A stretch of 64,000 bases of DNA from assembly GCA_040505895.1 (NCBI GenBank), contig JBEVXU010000004.1, positions 1 through 64,000 of the forward strand. The letters run 5' to 3'. Source of the stretch: Vondammii sp040505895. GTDB taxonomy: Bacteria; Pseudomonadota; Gammaproteobacteria; Chromatiales; Chromatiaceae. The position numbers and the translations under genes were made by a program. Shown here piece after piece: positions 52,366 to 61,758 of the stretch. The notes under the pieces were generated by a model. It searched no databases and was not told where the DNA came from. It was given only the letters and a program-made list of their open reading frames with translations. Each line of letters opens with the position of its first letter. The first letter of the stretch is position 1.

Positions 52366-54912
52366 ATGAATATCAATCCTATTTCTTTTGTGCGAAACAT
52401 CACAAATAACTGCTTCATGTTCTACAAGAGAGTCGAGAACCGTGCCGATACTGAGCACGAGCAGATTCTTTTCCGAATAATCATCTCCTTTGTAGCCTTT
52501 GTTCATCTGACAGCAGTTCACCGGATAAACAGTGATATCACATCGGCAGAGTGGCCTCTGGGTATCGTTTTCGGTAGTTTCCTCTGTTTCTCAATCGCCC
52601 TTTTCATTGCACTGCTGATTAACCCAAAGCCATCTGTGGCAAGAAGAGTGGTGGGTATCATTATTGATATCGCCACCGTTACCTATTGGCTTGCTGTAAC
52701 CGATGGTACCGGCTCACCCTGGTATCCGCTCTACCTCTGGATTACTCTTGGGAACGGCTTCAGGTATGGTGAAAAATACCTCTACACTGCAGGCCTCTTC
52801 TCGGTCATCGGCTTCACCTATGTGATTGCCACCACCCACTTTTGGTCAGAGCACTTTGGATTGTCGGTCGGGCTTCTTATCGCGCTTATCGTCCTTCCCG
52901 GCTATACCGCTGTACTGATCAGGCGACTCAATAATGAACGGCAACGAGCCGAAGAAGCGAGTCGGGCAAAAAGTGAATTTCTCGCCAGAATGAGTCATGA
53001 AATCCGCACCCCGCTCAATGGCATCATTGGTACCAGCGAGCTATTAAAATCAAGTCACCTGGGACGTGAAGAGAGAGAGTATGTCAATGCCATCTACACT
53101 TCCGGCAATACCCTACTCCACTTGGTAGAAGATATTCTCGACATCTCAAAGATTGAAGCTGAAAAGATCGAACTGGAGCGGATCGACTTTGATCTTCATG
53201 CACTGATCAACGGCACTATCGAGATGCTGTCGGCCCAAGCAAGAAGCAAGCAACTTAGACTCTCATCACATATTGACCTGGATATTCCTTATCGCCTCAC
53301 CGGTGACCCACTACATCTGCGGCAGATACTGATCAACCTGTTGGGTAATGCGATCAAGTTCACCAACGAGGGTCATATTGAACTCCGTTGCCATCAACTT
53401 CGTTACGAGCAAGAGAGCACACTGATCCGCTTTGAGGTGATCGATACAGGTATCGGTCTCTCCGAGAGTGAAAAATCACGGATATTTGATAAATTCACCC
53501 AAGCCGATGGGAGCACAACCCGACGTTTTGGCGGCACGGGTCTCGGCACATCGATTGCCAAACAGTTAGTCGAATTGATGGGGGGGAGAATAGGTGTAAA
53601 CAGTGCACCCGGCATCGGCAGTACCTTCTGGTTCAATATTAAATTCAGCCGACAGCACGAACTGGTTGATGAGCAGGAGATGATCGATATTCGTGACTGC
53701 CGGGTGCTGCGAATCAGCCCCTCGCCGGAGACCGAATCGAGCATCTCACACAGCCTTCGTGGATGGGGTGTCGTTTATCTGGATGTGGGGAGCCTGGAAC
53801 GAGCTGTAGACCGATTGTTGTGTGCAGGCGATCAAGGCTCGCAGTTCGAAGTGGTGATCCTTGATCACATCCCCTGGAGTGATGAAATCAGCTCCTTTCT
53901 TGACCGGCTGGATCTAGAAGCGGAGTGTCAAAAACTTAACATCCTATTAGCCGGAACAGAGCAATCAGAGGAAAGTAATATAGATGTTGATGGCAGAGTC
54001 CATCGGCTTGAGAGCCCTGTCGACAAAGTTAGACTTTTTAACGCACTACACGCGTCCCATCTTTCCGACGGTAACGATGACAGTATCGTTTCCCTGGCAA
54101 GCCGCCTGGTGGATAAAGGGAGCGACAGTCGAGCGTTAAAGATACTGGTAGCCGAGGACAACCCAATCAACCAACTGGTTTTGTGCAGAATGCTAGAGCG
54201 AGCGGGACACCTGCTTCATCAGGTGGATAATGGTGAAAAGCTCCTTGAAGTACTAGAGATCGAATCCTTTGACTTGGTAATCGCCGACATGCAAATGCCG
54301 ATAATGAGCGGTCTGGATGCCTTTAAGATCTACCGTTTCGCCCACCCGGATGATCAAGCCATACCCTTTATCATGCTCACCGCAAATGCCACCACCGAGG
54401 CACAAGAGAGCTGTAAAGAGGCTGGTGTAGAGTGGTTTCTGACCAAGCCGGTCTCATCTAACAAGCTACTGGAGTCTATTGACGCAGCCATTGGCATGGC
54501 GGTCGATGTACCGGCCGAAGCCGAACAAGAAGAAAAGGGGAAATTACATGAGTTAAGCCCAGTGCTCAATTCCACCATCTTATCGGAATTGACTGAACTG
54601 GCCCCGGATCACGCATTTCTACTCAGGCTGTTGGATAAATTGGAGCAGGATGGAGCTCGGTTGATCAGTGAAATGGCGGATGCTGTCAATAACGGGAATA
54701 TTGAACAACTAAAATCGCTAGCACATGCGCTTAAGGGGTCGGCAGCCAATCTTGGGCTGGCTCAACTCCATAAGCAGACCCAGCTAGTGGAGGCTCTCTC
54801 TCTGGAGCAGATGGAGGAAGAGGGCAGGCAACTGCTTGTGTCGATAGAGAAGGCGTTTGAAGAGGCGAAACAGGCCTTATTCAGAGAATTTGAAAACCCA
54901 AAGGTGGTGTAA
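52366..54912 (+). CDS. rpfC: DSF sensor hybrid histidine kinase RpfC
   Basis: A protein of about 848 residues with the RpfC plan. A short N-terminus with RADTEHEQILFRII is followed by five membrane helices (about 35-190 of this start). Next come the dimerisation/phospho-acceptor SEFLARMSHEIRTPLNG and an ATPase (NLLGNAIKFTNEG, FGGTGLGTSIAKQLVELMGG). Then come a degenerate receiver, a normal receiver (ILVAEDNPINQ, VIADMQMPIM, FLTKPVSS) and an HPt domain (HALKGSAANLGL). The membrane block LYLWITLGNGFRYGEKYL matches Xanthomonas RpfC closely. The start is uncertain among TTG 52321, ATG 52366 and ATG 52417. It converges on rpfF. Confidence 0.92.
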   Translation: MNINPISFVRNITNNCFMFYKRVENRADTEHEQILFRIIISFVAFVHLTAVHRINSDITSAEWPLGIVFGSFLCFSIALFIALLINPKPSVARRVVGIIIDIATVTYWLAVTDGTGSPWYPLYLWITLGNGFRYGEKYLYTAGLFSVIGFTYVIATTHFWSEHFGLSVGLLIALIVLPGYTAVLIRRLNNERQRAEEASRAKSEFLARMSHEIRTPLNGIIGTSELLKSSHLGREEREYVNAIYTSGNTLLHLVEDILDISKIEAEKIELERIDFDLHALINGTIEMLSAQARSKQLRLSSHIDLDIPYRLTGDPLHLRQILINLLGNAIKFTNEGHIELRCHQLRYEQESTLIRFEVIDTGIGLSESEKSRIFDKFTQADGSTTRRFGGTGLGTSIAKQLVELMGGRIGVNSAPGIGSTFWFNIKFSRQHELVDEQEMIDIRDCRVLRISPSPETESSISHSLRGWGVVYLDVGSLERAVDRLLCAGDQGSQFEVVILDHIPWSDEISSFLDRLDLEAECQKLNILLAGTEQSEESNIDVDGRVHRLESPVDKVRLFNALHASHLSDGNDDSIVSLASRLVDKGSDSRALKILVAEDNPINQLVLCRMLERAGHLLHQVDNGEKLLEVLEIESFDLVIADMQMPIMSGLDAFKIYRFAHPDDQAIPFIMLTANATTEAQESCKEAGVEWFLTKPVSSNKLLESIDAAIGMAVDVPAEAEQEEKGKLHELSPVLNSTILSELTELAPDHAFLLRLLDKLEQDGARLISEMADAVNNGNIEQLKSLAHALKGSAANLGLAQLHKQTQLVEALSLEQMEEEGRQLLVSIEKAFEEAKQALFREFENPKVV

Positions 54913-54944
54913 CAAATACAGCGTACGCCTCAGTGAAAAAATGC

Positions 54945-54988
54945 CTCCAGAGAAGGGGTGGTCTGCGGGGTTTAGGCAGACCCTGGAG
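54945..54988. terminator. Stem-loop between convergent rpfC and rpfF
   Basis: GGTCTGC (54960-54966) pairs with GCAGACC (54976-54982), and CTCCAG (54945-54950) with CTGGAG (54983-54988). No strong T-run is present, so it may only slow polymerase or protect mRNA ends. The convergent genes are 85 bp apart. Confidence 0.5.
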
Positions 54989-54997
54989 ATCACTTGT

Positions 54998-55903
54998 TTA
55001 CGCTGTCGCCTGCAGCATTTCCGGTACGCCTGCCACTGGCTCGTTCCAGCGTTTCCCTTGTGCCCTGAGCAGGTACTCCATCAGCCTGAGGTTCTTCTCC
55101 GACAGTTGCATTGCAGTCTCCACCCATATGGAAACCACATCGATTAACTCCTCGTAGCTAAGCGGGTCAAACCGATTGATTGCCCTATCCAATCCTTGAA
55201 GCCCGGTCACCCGACTCTGCCGCTGACGAATAAATGCCCGCACCGACTCCTCGCCCCTACCGTTGGCAACCACTTGATCGACGATGCCAAGTTGATACAA
55301 CTCATCGGCGGTGTAGACCTTTCCACTGACAATGATCCGCTTCGCCAGGGCAGGTGTTACCCGTCTGGCAAGAAAGCTAAACGCTCCCATTCCTGGAAAC
55401 AAGCCAAATACCGTCTCTGGAAAGCCAAACCGGGCGCCCTTCTCAGCGATCAAAACATTGGCAGAGAGTGCAGCTTCAAAACCGCCTCCCTGTGCCTCTC
55501 CCTGAACCAGAGCAATCGTGGTGATCGGCAAACCATATCCGGTGGTCGAGGCATGGATAATGTCAATGCAGGATTTGGCGTAATCGAACAGCCCATCCTG
55601 ATCACCTTCACGAATCAATCGGGTAAAAAGGGCAAGATCACCCCCCAGATTAAAGACACCGGGGAGACCAGACGCCAAAACCTGATAACAGATACGCTCA
55701 GCCGTCCCACGCTCATAACCCTGCCTGGCAGTATCTCTGATCAAATGCTGCACTCGGGTCAAGTCATTGAGCAACCCACGGGTAAAACAGGGTCTCCCGG
55801 AATGATTGAATGTCACCCATGCAGCATTGATTTCAGGCTTCCAGGCTAATGATAGATGGTCAAATTTATGATTAATCATCTGTTCAACACTCTGCTGTCT
55901 CAT
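54998..55903 (-). CDS. rpfF: DSF synthase RpfF (crotonase family)
   Basis: RpfF (301 residues) makes cis-2-unsaturated fatty acid signals from 3-hydroxyacyl-ACP by dehydration and thioester release. The family signature VFNLGGDLALFTRLIREGD is near residues 83-101. The two catalytic glutamates are Glu143 (GGGFEAAL) and Glu163 (FGFPETVF), equal to Glu141 and Glu161 of Xanthomonas RpfF. GLFPGMGAFSF and IWVETAMQLSEKNLRLMEYL (259-278) follow. Ordinary enoyl-CoA hydratases lack this last block. It converges on rpfC and is read from its own promoter in the 327-bp gap upstream. Confidence 0.95.
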   Translation of the reverse strand: MRQQSVEQMINHKFDHLSLAWKPEINAAWVTFNHSGRPCFTRGLLNDLTRVQHLIRDTARQGYERGTAERICYQVLASGLPGVFNLGGDLALFTRLIREGDQDGLFDYAKSCIDIIHASTTGYGLPITTIALVQGEAQGGGFEAALSANVLIAEKGARFGFPETVFGLFPGMGAFSFLARRVTPALAKRIIVSGKVYTADELYQLGIVDQVVANGRGEESVRAFIRQRQSRVTGLQGLDRAINRFDPLSYEELIDVVSIWVETAMQLSEKNLRLMEYLLRAQGKRWNEPVAGVPEMLQATA

Positions 55904-56230
55904 ATTGTATCTCCTCTGATACTAAAGATGAACCAGGGTAAAAGAGGGATCCCTCCTATTTCAGAGTTACACCTCAGCCCCGGTCATACTGTATTTCAAT
56001 AGCAATTTGTGCGCCGAAAAATGGGTATCAGCCATAAGAAGGGGGAAAAACCACCCATGCGCTAATACAACTGTGAATCTGGTTCAGACTGCCATCACTG
56101 CGATCACTGCCATCCATTCACCCGACTCCACCGATATTGAGGGTGAGAGTCTACAGTGAATTCAATGATGCGCCTTGTTGATACACCCACACCCTTCCAA
56201 GCCAAAAACAAAGCAAGAAATGGGTGACAA
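55904..56230. other. Divergent spacer between rpfF and mobA
   Basis: 327 bp with no supported gene. It must hold the rpfF promoter (minus strand) and the mobA promoter (plus strand). I saw no clear palindromic element, operator or RNA gene. Confidence 0.5.
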
Positions 56231-56911
56231 GTGGGTCAAGGAACTGCGTATAATCCCAATAGTTCAAAGCTTGAGGATAAAACGTTGGGTTACGACAGCA
56301 GTTCAATTACCGGTGTTATTCTGGCAGGAGGATTGGCCAGAAGAATGGGGGGCCATGACAAGGGATTGGTCGAGCTTGCCGGTAGACCGATGATTGAATA
56401 TGTGGTTGAGAGCATGGCCCTCCAGGTGGGTAATCTGTTAATCAATGCCAATCGAAGTGAAACCTCGTATCAATACTACGGTTTCCCTGTAATTCATGAC
56501 AGCAGGAGCGATTTTGCCGGGCCCCTGGCGGGAATTGCCGCCGCCATGGAGCAATCCTCGTCCGAAATACTTCTTGCCGTACCCTGTGACGGCCCCTGGC
56601 TGCCCCTCGACCTCGGAGAGCGCCTCTATCGGAAGATGCTCGAATCCAAGGCGGATGTCTGCGTTGCCCATGATGGTGACCGACTGCAACCGGTGTTTGG
56701 CCTCTTCCGCTGCAGCCTGGCTCCCAGCATCATAGACTTCCTCGAGTCAGGAGATCGCAAGATAAAGCTCTGGTTGGAGCAGCAGAGGTCGGTGATAGCG
56801 GACTTCTCCGATTGTCCCGAGGCATTCATCAATGTCAATACTCCAGAGGAGCGCGACCGGGTGGAACAGCAGCTCATCAAAGAAACCACTCAAGTGGTAT
56901 CCCGCCCATAG
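56231..56911 (+). CDS. mobA: Molybdenum cofactor guanylyltransferase
   Basis: MobA (226 residues) attaches GMP to molybdopterin to form the bis-MGD cofactor. The nucleotide-binding signature ITGVILAGGLARRMGGHDKGLVEL is split here as VILAGGLARRMGG and HDKGLVELAGRPMIE (near residues 29-55). DSRSDFAGPLAGIAAAM and LLAVPCDGPWLP follow. The frame opens at GTG 56231; a TTG at 56285, preceded by GAGG, gives a product closer to relatives in length and may be the true start. It converges with hrpB, whose stop is seven bases away. Confidence 0.93.
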   Translation: MGQGTAYNPNSSKLEDKTLGYDSSSITGVILAGGLARRMGGHDKGLVELAGRPMIEYVVESMALQVGNLLINANRSETSYQYYGFPVIHDSRSDFAGPLAGIAAAMEQSSSEILLAVPCDGPWLPLDLGERLYRKMLESKADVCVAHDGDRLQPVFGLFRCSLAPSIIDFLESGDRKIKLWLEQQRSVIADFSDCPEAFINVNTPEERDRVEQQLIKETTQVVSRP

Positions 56912-56918
56912 ATTTCAG

Positions 56919-59432
56919 CTACTTCGGCCTCACTCTAGCGGTTGCTTGGGCAGTAAGCGGATCATCCGGCCAGTAGTGCTTAGGATAACGCCCCTTCAGC
57001 TCCTTTTTCACCTCACTGTAGGTGCGTTTCCAAAAACCGCTGAGATCCTGGGTGACCTGTATCGGCCGCTGGGCCGGTGACAAAAGATGCAACATCACCT
57101 TTATCCCGCCACCGCATACCGTCGGTGTCTGCTGCAGACCAAACATCTCCTGCAGTTTTACCGCCAGGACCGGAGCCTGCCGATTGCTGTAGTCAAGGCG
57201 CTTACGCGAGCCGCTTGGCACCTGGATATGGGTCGGGACCAATCGATCCATTCGTTGTTGACGATTCCAGTCCAGCATCGAACCGAGAATGGATTTGAGA
57301 TCGAGACGTTTCAGCTGATCCCTTTTAGTCACACCTTCCACCCAGGGCGCCAACCACTGCTCCAGATTTGCCAATAATGCCTCTTCGCTGACATCCGGCC
57401 AGTCGGCCTCCGGCTGCCACTGCTTGAGACAGCGCAGTCGCTGCAACCACTCCTCACTTTCACGGCTCCATGGGAGCGCCTTGAGTCCCATCCTGCGGAT
57501 GCCTTCCAGCAGTGCCTGCTGTTGCAGCTCGGGACTCACTTCGTGCAAGCGCCGGCTGGAAAGGACGAGTTCACCCAGACACTCATCTTCCCGGGCGATG
57601 ACAGAGCCGGCATCCACTTGCCAGGTCACCGAAGCCTGTGTGGTGATGGCAGATTGATGTAAGGCCCGGATCTCCTCTAGGGTGATGCTAGCTGCCAAAA
57701 ATACCCTGCCCTCGCTTCGTCCGGCATCCAGGGCAGCGATCACAAGATACTCTTCACTTATCAGGCGATCCGCCTCCGGTAGGCTTGCCCCCCGACCACC
57801 TGCCAGGCGATAGCCGCCGGAGCCACGACGCCGGGCGATACGATCAGGAAAGGCGAGGCTCAACAGCCCCCCCAGCGAAAGAGGCTCACGCTCTTCGCCA
57901 ACAGCAGTCCCGCCCATACGCACCCACTGCCTGGCTGCCTTGTCGATCTGAACGCAGGCCCCCGCATTCACATTCCCACGAGTGTCGAGGCGCTTTCTCT
58001 CGCGCCGCCACAGCTGCAACAGCTGCAGGCGCTCCTCAATATCCACCGCCAGTGGCAGCTCTCCCCGCCGCCGTTTCAGCAGATCCCGTTCTGAGAGCAG
58101 TGCCGCCAGATCAGCCGCCAATGGCGCCTGGCCGCTGGAGCGCGCGTAATTGAGCATATGAGCCAGGCGGGGATGCAGAGAGAGGCCGACCATCCGTAAT
58201 CCCGTGGGAGTGATGCGCCCGTCTCCATCCAACGCCTCCAGGCCATACAAGAGTTCGATAGCCTGGGCATAAGCTCCCTTGGGGGGCGCATCCAACCACA
58301 ACAGGGTCGATGGATCACTCACCCCCCAGTTAGCCAGCTCCAGAGCCAGCGGGGCAAGGTCAGCTCCCATGATTTCGGGGGGTGTATGGGGTGGCAACCG
58401 GCTTTGCTCCGCCTGCGTCCAGAGCCGATAGCAGACACCGGGGCCCAGGCGGCCCGCCCTTCCGGCCCGCTGGTCGGCCGAGGCAAGAGAGACCCGCTGC
58501 GTCTCCAGACGGGTCAAACCGCTGTTGGGATCAAAGGTGGGAAGACGCGACCAGCCACTGTCCACCACCGTTGTCACCCCCTCAATGGTCAGGCTGGTCT
58601 CGGCAATGGACGTGGCCAACACCACCCGTCTGTGGCCTTTGGCCGAGGGTTGGATAGCACGATCCTGGGCCGCCTTGGTAAGGTCGCCATAGAGTGGGCA
58701 GATCTCAATCCCGTCTGCCGACAGTTCCCCAAGCAGCCGCTCGGCGTTGCGAATTTCACCGGTACCGGGAAAGAAGACAAGGATATCCCCCTCTTGTTGT
58801 TTGAGCGCCCTGAGAACAGCAGCCACCACGATCTGTACCATGGAACCCGCAGGCGCACGGTCCAGGTAGTTAATTTCAACGGGGTATGAGCGTCCCTCCC
58901 CGGTTACCACCCGGGCATCCAGCAGTTGAGAGATCGACTCGATATTGAGGGTGGCCGACATCACCAGCAGACGCAGATCATCCCGTAGAACGGCCATTAT
59001 ATCGCTGCACAGGGCCAGACCTAGATCGGCCTGAAGGCTCCTTTCGTGAAATTCATCGAATATCACCAAACCGACACCCTTCAGATCGGGATCCTGCTGT
59101 AACCGCCGGGTAAGAATACCCTCGGTCACTACCTCGATTCGGGTCTTGTTAGAGACACAGCTATCGAAACGCACCCGGTAACCTACCGTCTCACCCAGCT
59201 TCTCACCCAGTAACTGGGACATACGAGCGGCCGAGGCTCTGGCTGCAAGACGGCGAGGTTCAAGCATCAGAATTCTGCCCTGCAGCCAAGGCTCATCCAG
59301 TAGCTTAAGGGGTACCAAGGTGGTTTTGCCGGAGCCGGTAGGTGCCGAAAGCACCACCGCATTGACATCCACCAAGGCGGATTTCAACTCGGGAAGGACT
59401 TGGTTGATTGGAAGATGTTCCTGACCAGACAT
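56919..59432 (-). CDS. hrpB: ATP-dependent RNA helicase HrpB
   Basis: HrpB (837 residues) is a DEAH-box helicase. Motif I is SAPTGSGKTT (about 28-37). The DEAH position reads FDEFHERS (a DEFH variant seen in HrpB). Motif III is VMSATLNIE, and motif VI is QRAGRAGRLGPG. The HrpB-specific C-terminal domain follows and ends GRYPKHYWPDDPLTAQATAR. Length is typical. Its cellular role in RNA processing is not well fixed in any species. It converges with mobA and starts 104 bp from a small hypothetical gene. Confidence 0.96.
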   Translation of the reverse strand: MSGQEHLPINQVLPELKSALVDVNAVVLSAPTGSGKTTLVPLKLLDEPWLQGRILMLEPRRLAARASAARMSQLLGEKLGETVGYRVRFDSCVSNKTRIEVVTEGILTRRLQQDPDLKGVGLVIFDEFHERSLQADLGLALCSDIMAVLRDDLRLLVMSATLNIESISQLLDARVVTGEGRSYPVEINYLDRAPAGSMVQIVVAAVLRALKQQEGDILVFFPGTGEIRNAERLLGELSADGIEICPLYGDLTKAAQDRAIQPSAKGHRRVVLATSIAETSLTIEGVTTVVDSGWSRLPTFDPNSGLTRLETQRVSLASADQRAGRAGRLGPGVCYRLWTQAEQSRLPPHTPPEIMGADLAPLALELANWGVSDPSTLLWLDAPPKGAYAQAIELLYGLEALDGDGRITPTGLRMVGLSLHPRLAHMLNYARSSGQAPLAADLAALLSERDLLKRRRGELPLAVDIEERLQLLQLWRRERKRLDTRGNVNAGACVQIDKAARQWVRMGGTAVGEEREPLSLGGLLSLAFPDRIARRRGSGGYRLAGGRGASLPEADRLISEEYLVIAALDAGRSEGRVFLAASITLEEIRALHQSAITTQASVTWQVDAGSVIAREDECLGELVLSSRRLHEVSPELQQQALLEGIRRMGLKALPWSRESEEWLQRLRCLKQWQPEADWPDVSEEALLANLEQWLAPWVEGVTKRDQLKRLDLKSILGSMLDWNRQQRMDRLVPTHIQVPSGSRKRLDYSNRQAPVLAVKLQEMFGLQQTPTVCGGGIKVMLHLLSPAQRPIQVTQDLSGFWKRTYSEVKKELKGRYPKHYWPDDPLTAQATARVRPK

Positions 59433-59536
59433 TAGGATCCAGCCATATCGGACTTGCTCTTATTCAGCAGAGTACTGTGTATGCACTTGGTGGAAGTTAC
59501 CCAATAGGGGGAGCGATTTGCGGGTAATAATGAAGG

Positions 59537-59737
59537 TCAACGACTTCCGTGACGCCTCTTTGGCGTCAACAGGATAACCAGAGCAAAAGCACCAAAAAAA
59601 GCTGCAATCATTGCATCCTCGCGATCAAATCCTATGCCCAGCGCAGTGTAACCGGCGATACCGGCACCAATAGCACTGAATGCCAAGCCACGCATAAATC
59701 GACAAAATCCGCATTTTCGTAAGGAATCACTCATCAT
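59537..59737 (-). CDS. Small two-helix membrane protein, hypothetical
   Basis: This 66-residue protein has two hydrophobic stretches (about 15-33 and 42-58) linked by a short charged turn (GFDREDAM). The N-terminus carries CGFC, which might bind metal or form a disulfide. A glycine-rich helix (SAIGAGIAGYTALGIG) is typical of small inner-membrane proteins. No family is recognised. It is 19 bp downstream of the fnr stop on the same strand and may be cotranscribed with it. Confidence 0.65.
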   Translation of the reverse strand: MMSDSLRKCGFCRFMRGLAFSAIGAGIAGYTALGIGFDREDAMIAAFFGAFALVILLTPKRRHGSR

Positions 59738-59756
59738 TCAGCTATCTATTAACCCG

Positions 59757-60515
59757 TCAGATGTCAGCAAGTTCCGCCAGTGCAGCTCTATCGATTATCT
59801 CCAGGTTTTTGTGCTGAAGGCGAATAGAGCCGGACTTCTGTAGTTTAGTCAATATTCTGCTCACTGTCTCGCTCGCTAAACCGAGGTAGTTGCCGATATC
59901 GCCCCGGGACATGGATAGGCGCATGGATTTCTGCTGCATCCCCCGCCTTTCCAGCCGTTGGGACAGGCTCAGCAGAAAACCGGCGATACGCTGATCCGCC
60001 CCCTGGTGTACCAGTGATGAGATCATTTCATGGTTGAACGCAACTTCACTGCCAAGCAGTTGGATAATGCCCTGCTGAAGCTTTTCCAAGTCGCAATCGA
60101 TCTCTGTCAGTCTGCTTAGCCGAAGTTCACAGACGCAGCTCTCCTCCAGCGCCCTGGCGGTAAAGGGATAGAACTCACTGGCCAGACCTTCGGAACCAAT
60201 AAGCTCACCAATAAGCTGGAAACCCACTACCTGGTCACCACGGTCAGATTTTGGAACATAGGTTTTGAATGAGCCGGACTTGACCGCAAAGATTGAGCGG
60301 AAGGGATCATCCTTACGAAATATTGTCTCCCCACGCGACACCGGCCGACGCCGGAGCAGAACCCCTTCCGGCATTATTTGCTCATTCTCGCCGTACTCAA
60401 GTACCGAACACATAGGATCCAAGCCACAAAGATCACAGGTAACCTCAGCAGGTATGGATGATTCTGGGGTGGCGCAGAGATGTAGCTTCGCTCGACTAGA
60501 CACAATGTTGACCAA
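59757..60515 (-). CDS. fnr: FNR/Anr-type oxygen-sensing regulator
   Basis: This 252-residue regulator is of the Crp-Fnr family. The iron-sulfur ligands are CDLCGLDPMC (Cys27, Cys30, Cys36) and a fourth in ESCVCEL (Cys129), so a [4Fe-4S] cluster that breaks on oxygen exposure is expected. The recognition helix ASETVSRILTKLQKSG holds the E..SR residues that read TTGAT-N4-ATCAA. The start is a TTG at 60515 (MVNIVSS) or a GTG at 60503; no ATG precedes the cysteines. It stands between the small membrane-protein gene and rpoS. Confidence 0.94.
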   Translation of the reverse strand: MVNIVSSRAKLHLCATPESSIPAEVTCDLCGLDPMCSVLEYGENEQIMPEGVLLRRRPVSRGETIFRKDDPFRSIFAVKSGSFKTYVPKSDRGDQVVGFQLIGELIGSEGLASEFYPFTARALEESCVCELRLSRLTEIDCDLEKLQQGIIQLLGSEVAFNHEMISSLVHQGADQRIAGFLLSLSQRLERRGMQQKSMRLSMSRGDIGNYLGLASETVSRILTKLQKSGSIRLQHKNLEIIDRAALAELADI

Positions 60516-60704
60516 GAGTAAATTGACAAATTTAGTAGGGATTTTGCCAGAATTTCCCTCCGGGGGAAACTCATCACACTTTAATTGGATCCATTGAGGG
60601 GGATAAAAACAGAAAAAAAGAACTTCACATAAGCCTAATGCCGGCTTTGATGTGTCTATTCACCCACAATTTGACAAGGTTCACTGAGAATCCACAGGCG
60701 AATC

Positions 60705-61715
60705 CTATTTAAAGATAGTTTCCACAGAAAAACCATCTTTTTCAAGAATCACCCGCAACCGCTTCAGTGCATCCATCTGAATCTGCCGTACCCGCTCACG
60801 GGTCACACCCAGTTCATTGGCCACCTGCTCAAGGGTTGAGTTCTCGTAGCCATGAAGGCCAAAGCGACGCTCAACAACTTCACGCTGTTTATCATTCAGT
60901 TTACTGAGCCAGTCATCCAGATTGGCATTCAGCCCATCATTCTGGATATTGACTGTAGGATCTTTGGTCTTCTTATCGGCAATGGTATCAAGCAGTGGTT
61001 TATCCGCTTCCTTACCAAAGGGGGTATCAACCGATGTGATCCTTTCATTGAGCCCCAACATTCGTTTCACTTCGCCGATCGGTTTATCCAGCAGGTCAGC
61101 AATCTCTTCTGCTGAAGGTTCATGATCGAGAGTCTGGGCCAGTCTACGGGCGGCTCTTAGATAGACATTGATCTCTTTGACAATATGGATTGGCAATCGA
61201 ATGGTACGGGTCTGATTCATGATCGCCCGCTCGATTGTTTGACGTATCCACCAAGTGGCGTAGGTAGAGAAACGGAAGCCTTTTTCAGGATCAAACTTTT
61301 CAACCGCCCGAATCAGACCCAGATTACCCTCTTCGATCAAATCGAGCAGTGCCAGACCTCGGTTCATATAGCGGCGGGAGATTTTAACCACCAAACGAAG
61401 ATTGCTCTCAATCATCCGCTGCCGGGAGGGGACATCACCTTTCTGAGCCAGTCGGGAAAAGTAGACCTCTTCCTCTGCAGTAAGCAGCTTGGCGTTGCCA
61501 ATTTCGCTCAAATAGAGGCGGGTGGCATCCATCTGTGCGGCCGGCTGATATTTTGATGCGGCGGGAGTGGGTGTGGGACCGGTTTTCAACGGCTTTTTAG
61601 CAGCCTTCTTGGCACGGGCGACCGGCTTAACTGCGGTCGTACTTTTCCGTCTCTTTTTAGAAGATGTATCTATCTCGTCATCCATACACAACTCACTAAC
61701 CTGACTTCTTGCCAT
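60705..61715 (-). CDS. rpoS: RNA polymerase sigma factor RpoS
   Basis: RpoS (336 residues) is the stationary-phase and stress sigma factor. Region 1.2 is DATRLYLSEIGNAKLLTAEEE; region 2 is NLRLVVKISRRYMNRGLALLDLIEEGN with the -10-reading YATWWIRQTIERA; and region 4 is TLEQVANELGVTRERVRQIQ. The N-terminus has a Lys/Ala/Pro-rich low-complexity stretch (about 18-60), longer than E. coli RpoS. It follows nlpD by 43 bp; in E. coli the main rpoS promoter lies inside nlpD. Confidence 0.96.
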   Translation of the reverse strand: MARSQVSELCMDDEIDTSSKKRRKSTTAVKPVARAKKAAKKPLKTGPTPTPAASKYQPAAQMDATRLYLSEIGNAKLLTAEEEVYFSRLAQKGDVPSRQRMIESNLRLVVKISRRYMNRGLALLDLIEEGNLGLIRAVEKFDPEKGFRFSTYATWWIRQTIERAIMNQTRTIRLPIHIVKEINVYLRAARRLAQTLDHEPSAEEIADLLDKPIGEVKRMLGLNERITSVDTPFGKEADKPLLDTIADKKTKDPTVNIQNDGLNANLDDWLSKLNDKQREVVERRFGLHGYENSTLEQVANELGVTRERVRQIQMDALKRLRVILEKDGFSVETIFK

Positions 61716-61758
61716 TATTATTCCCTCTCAAAAACCATCCGTGAATTCAGACAACGAT

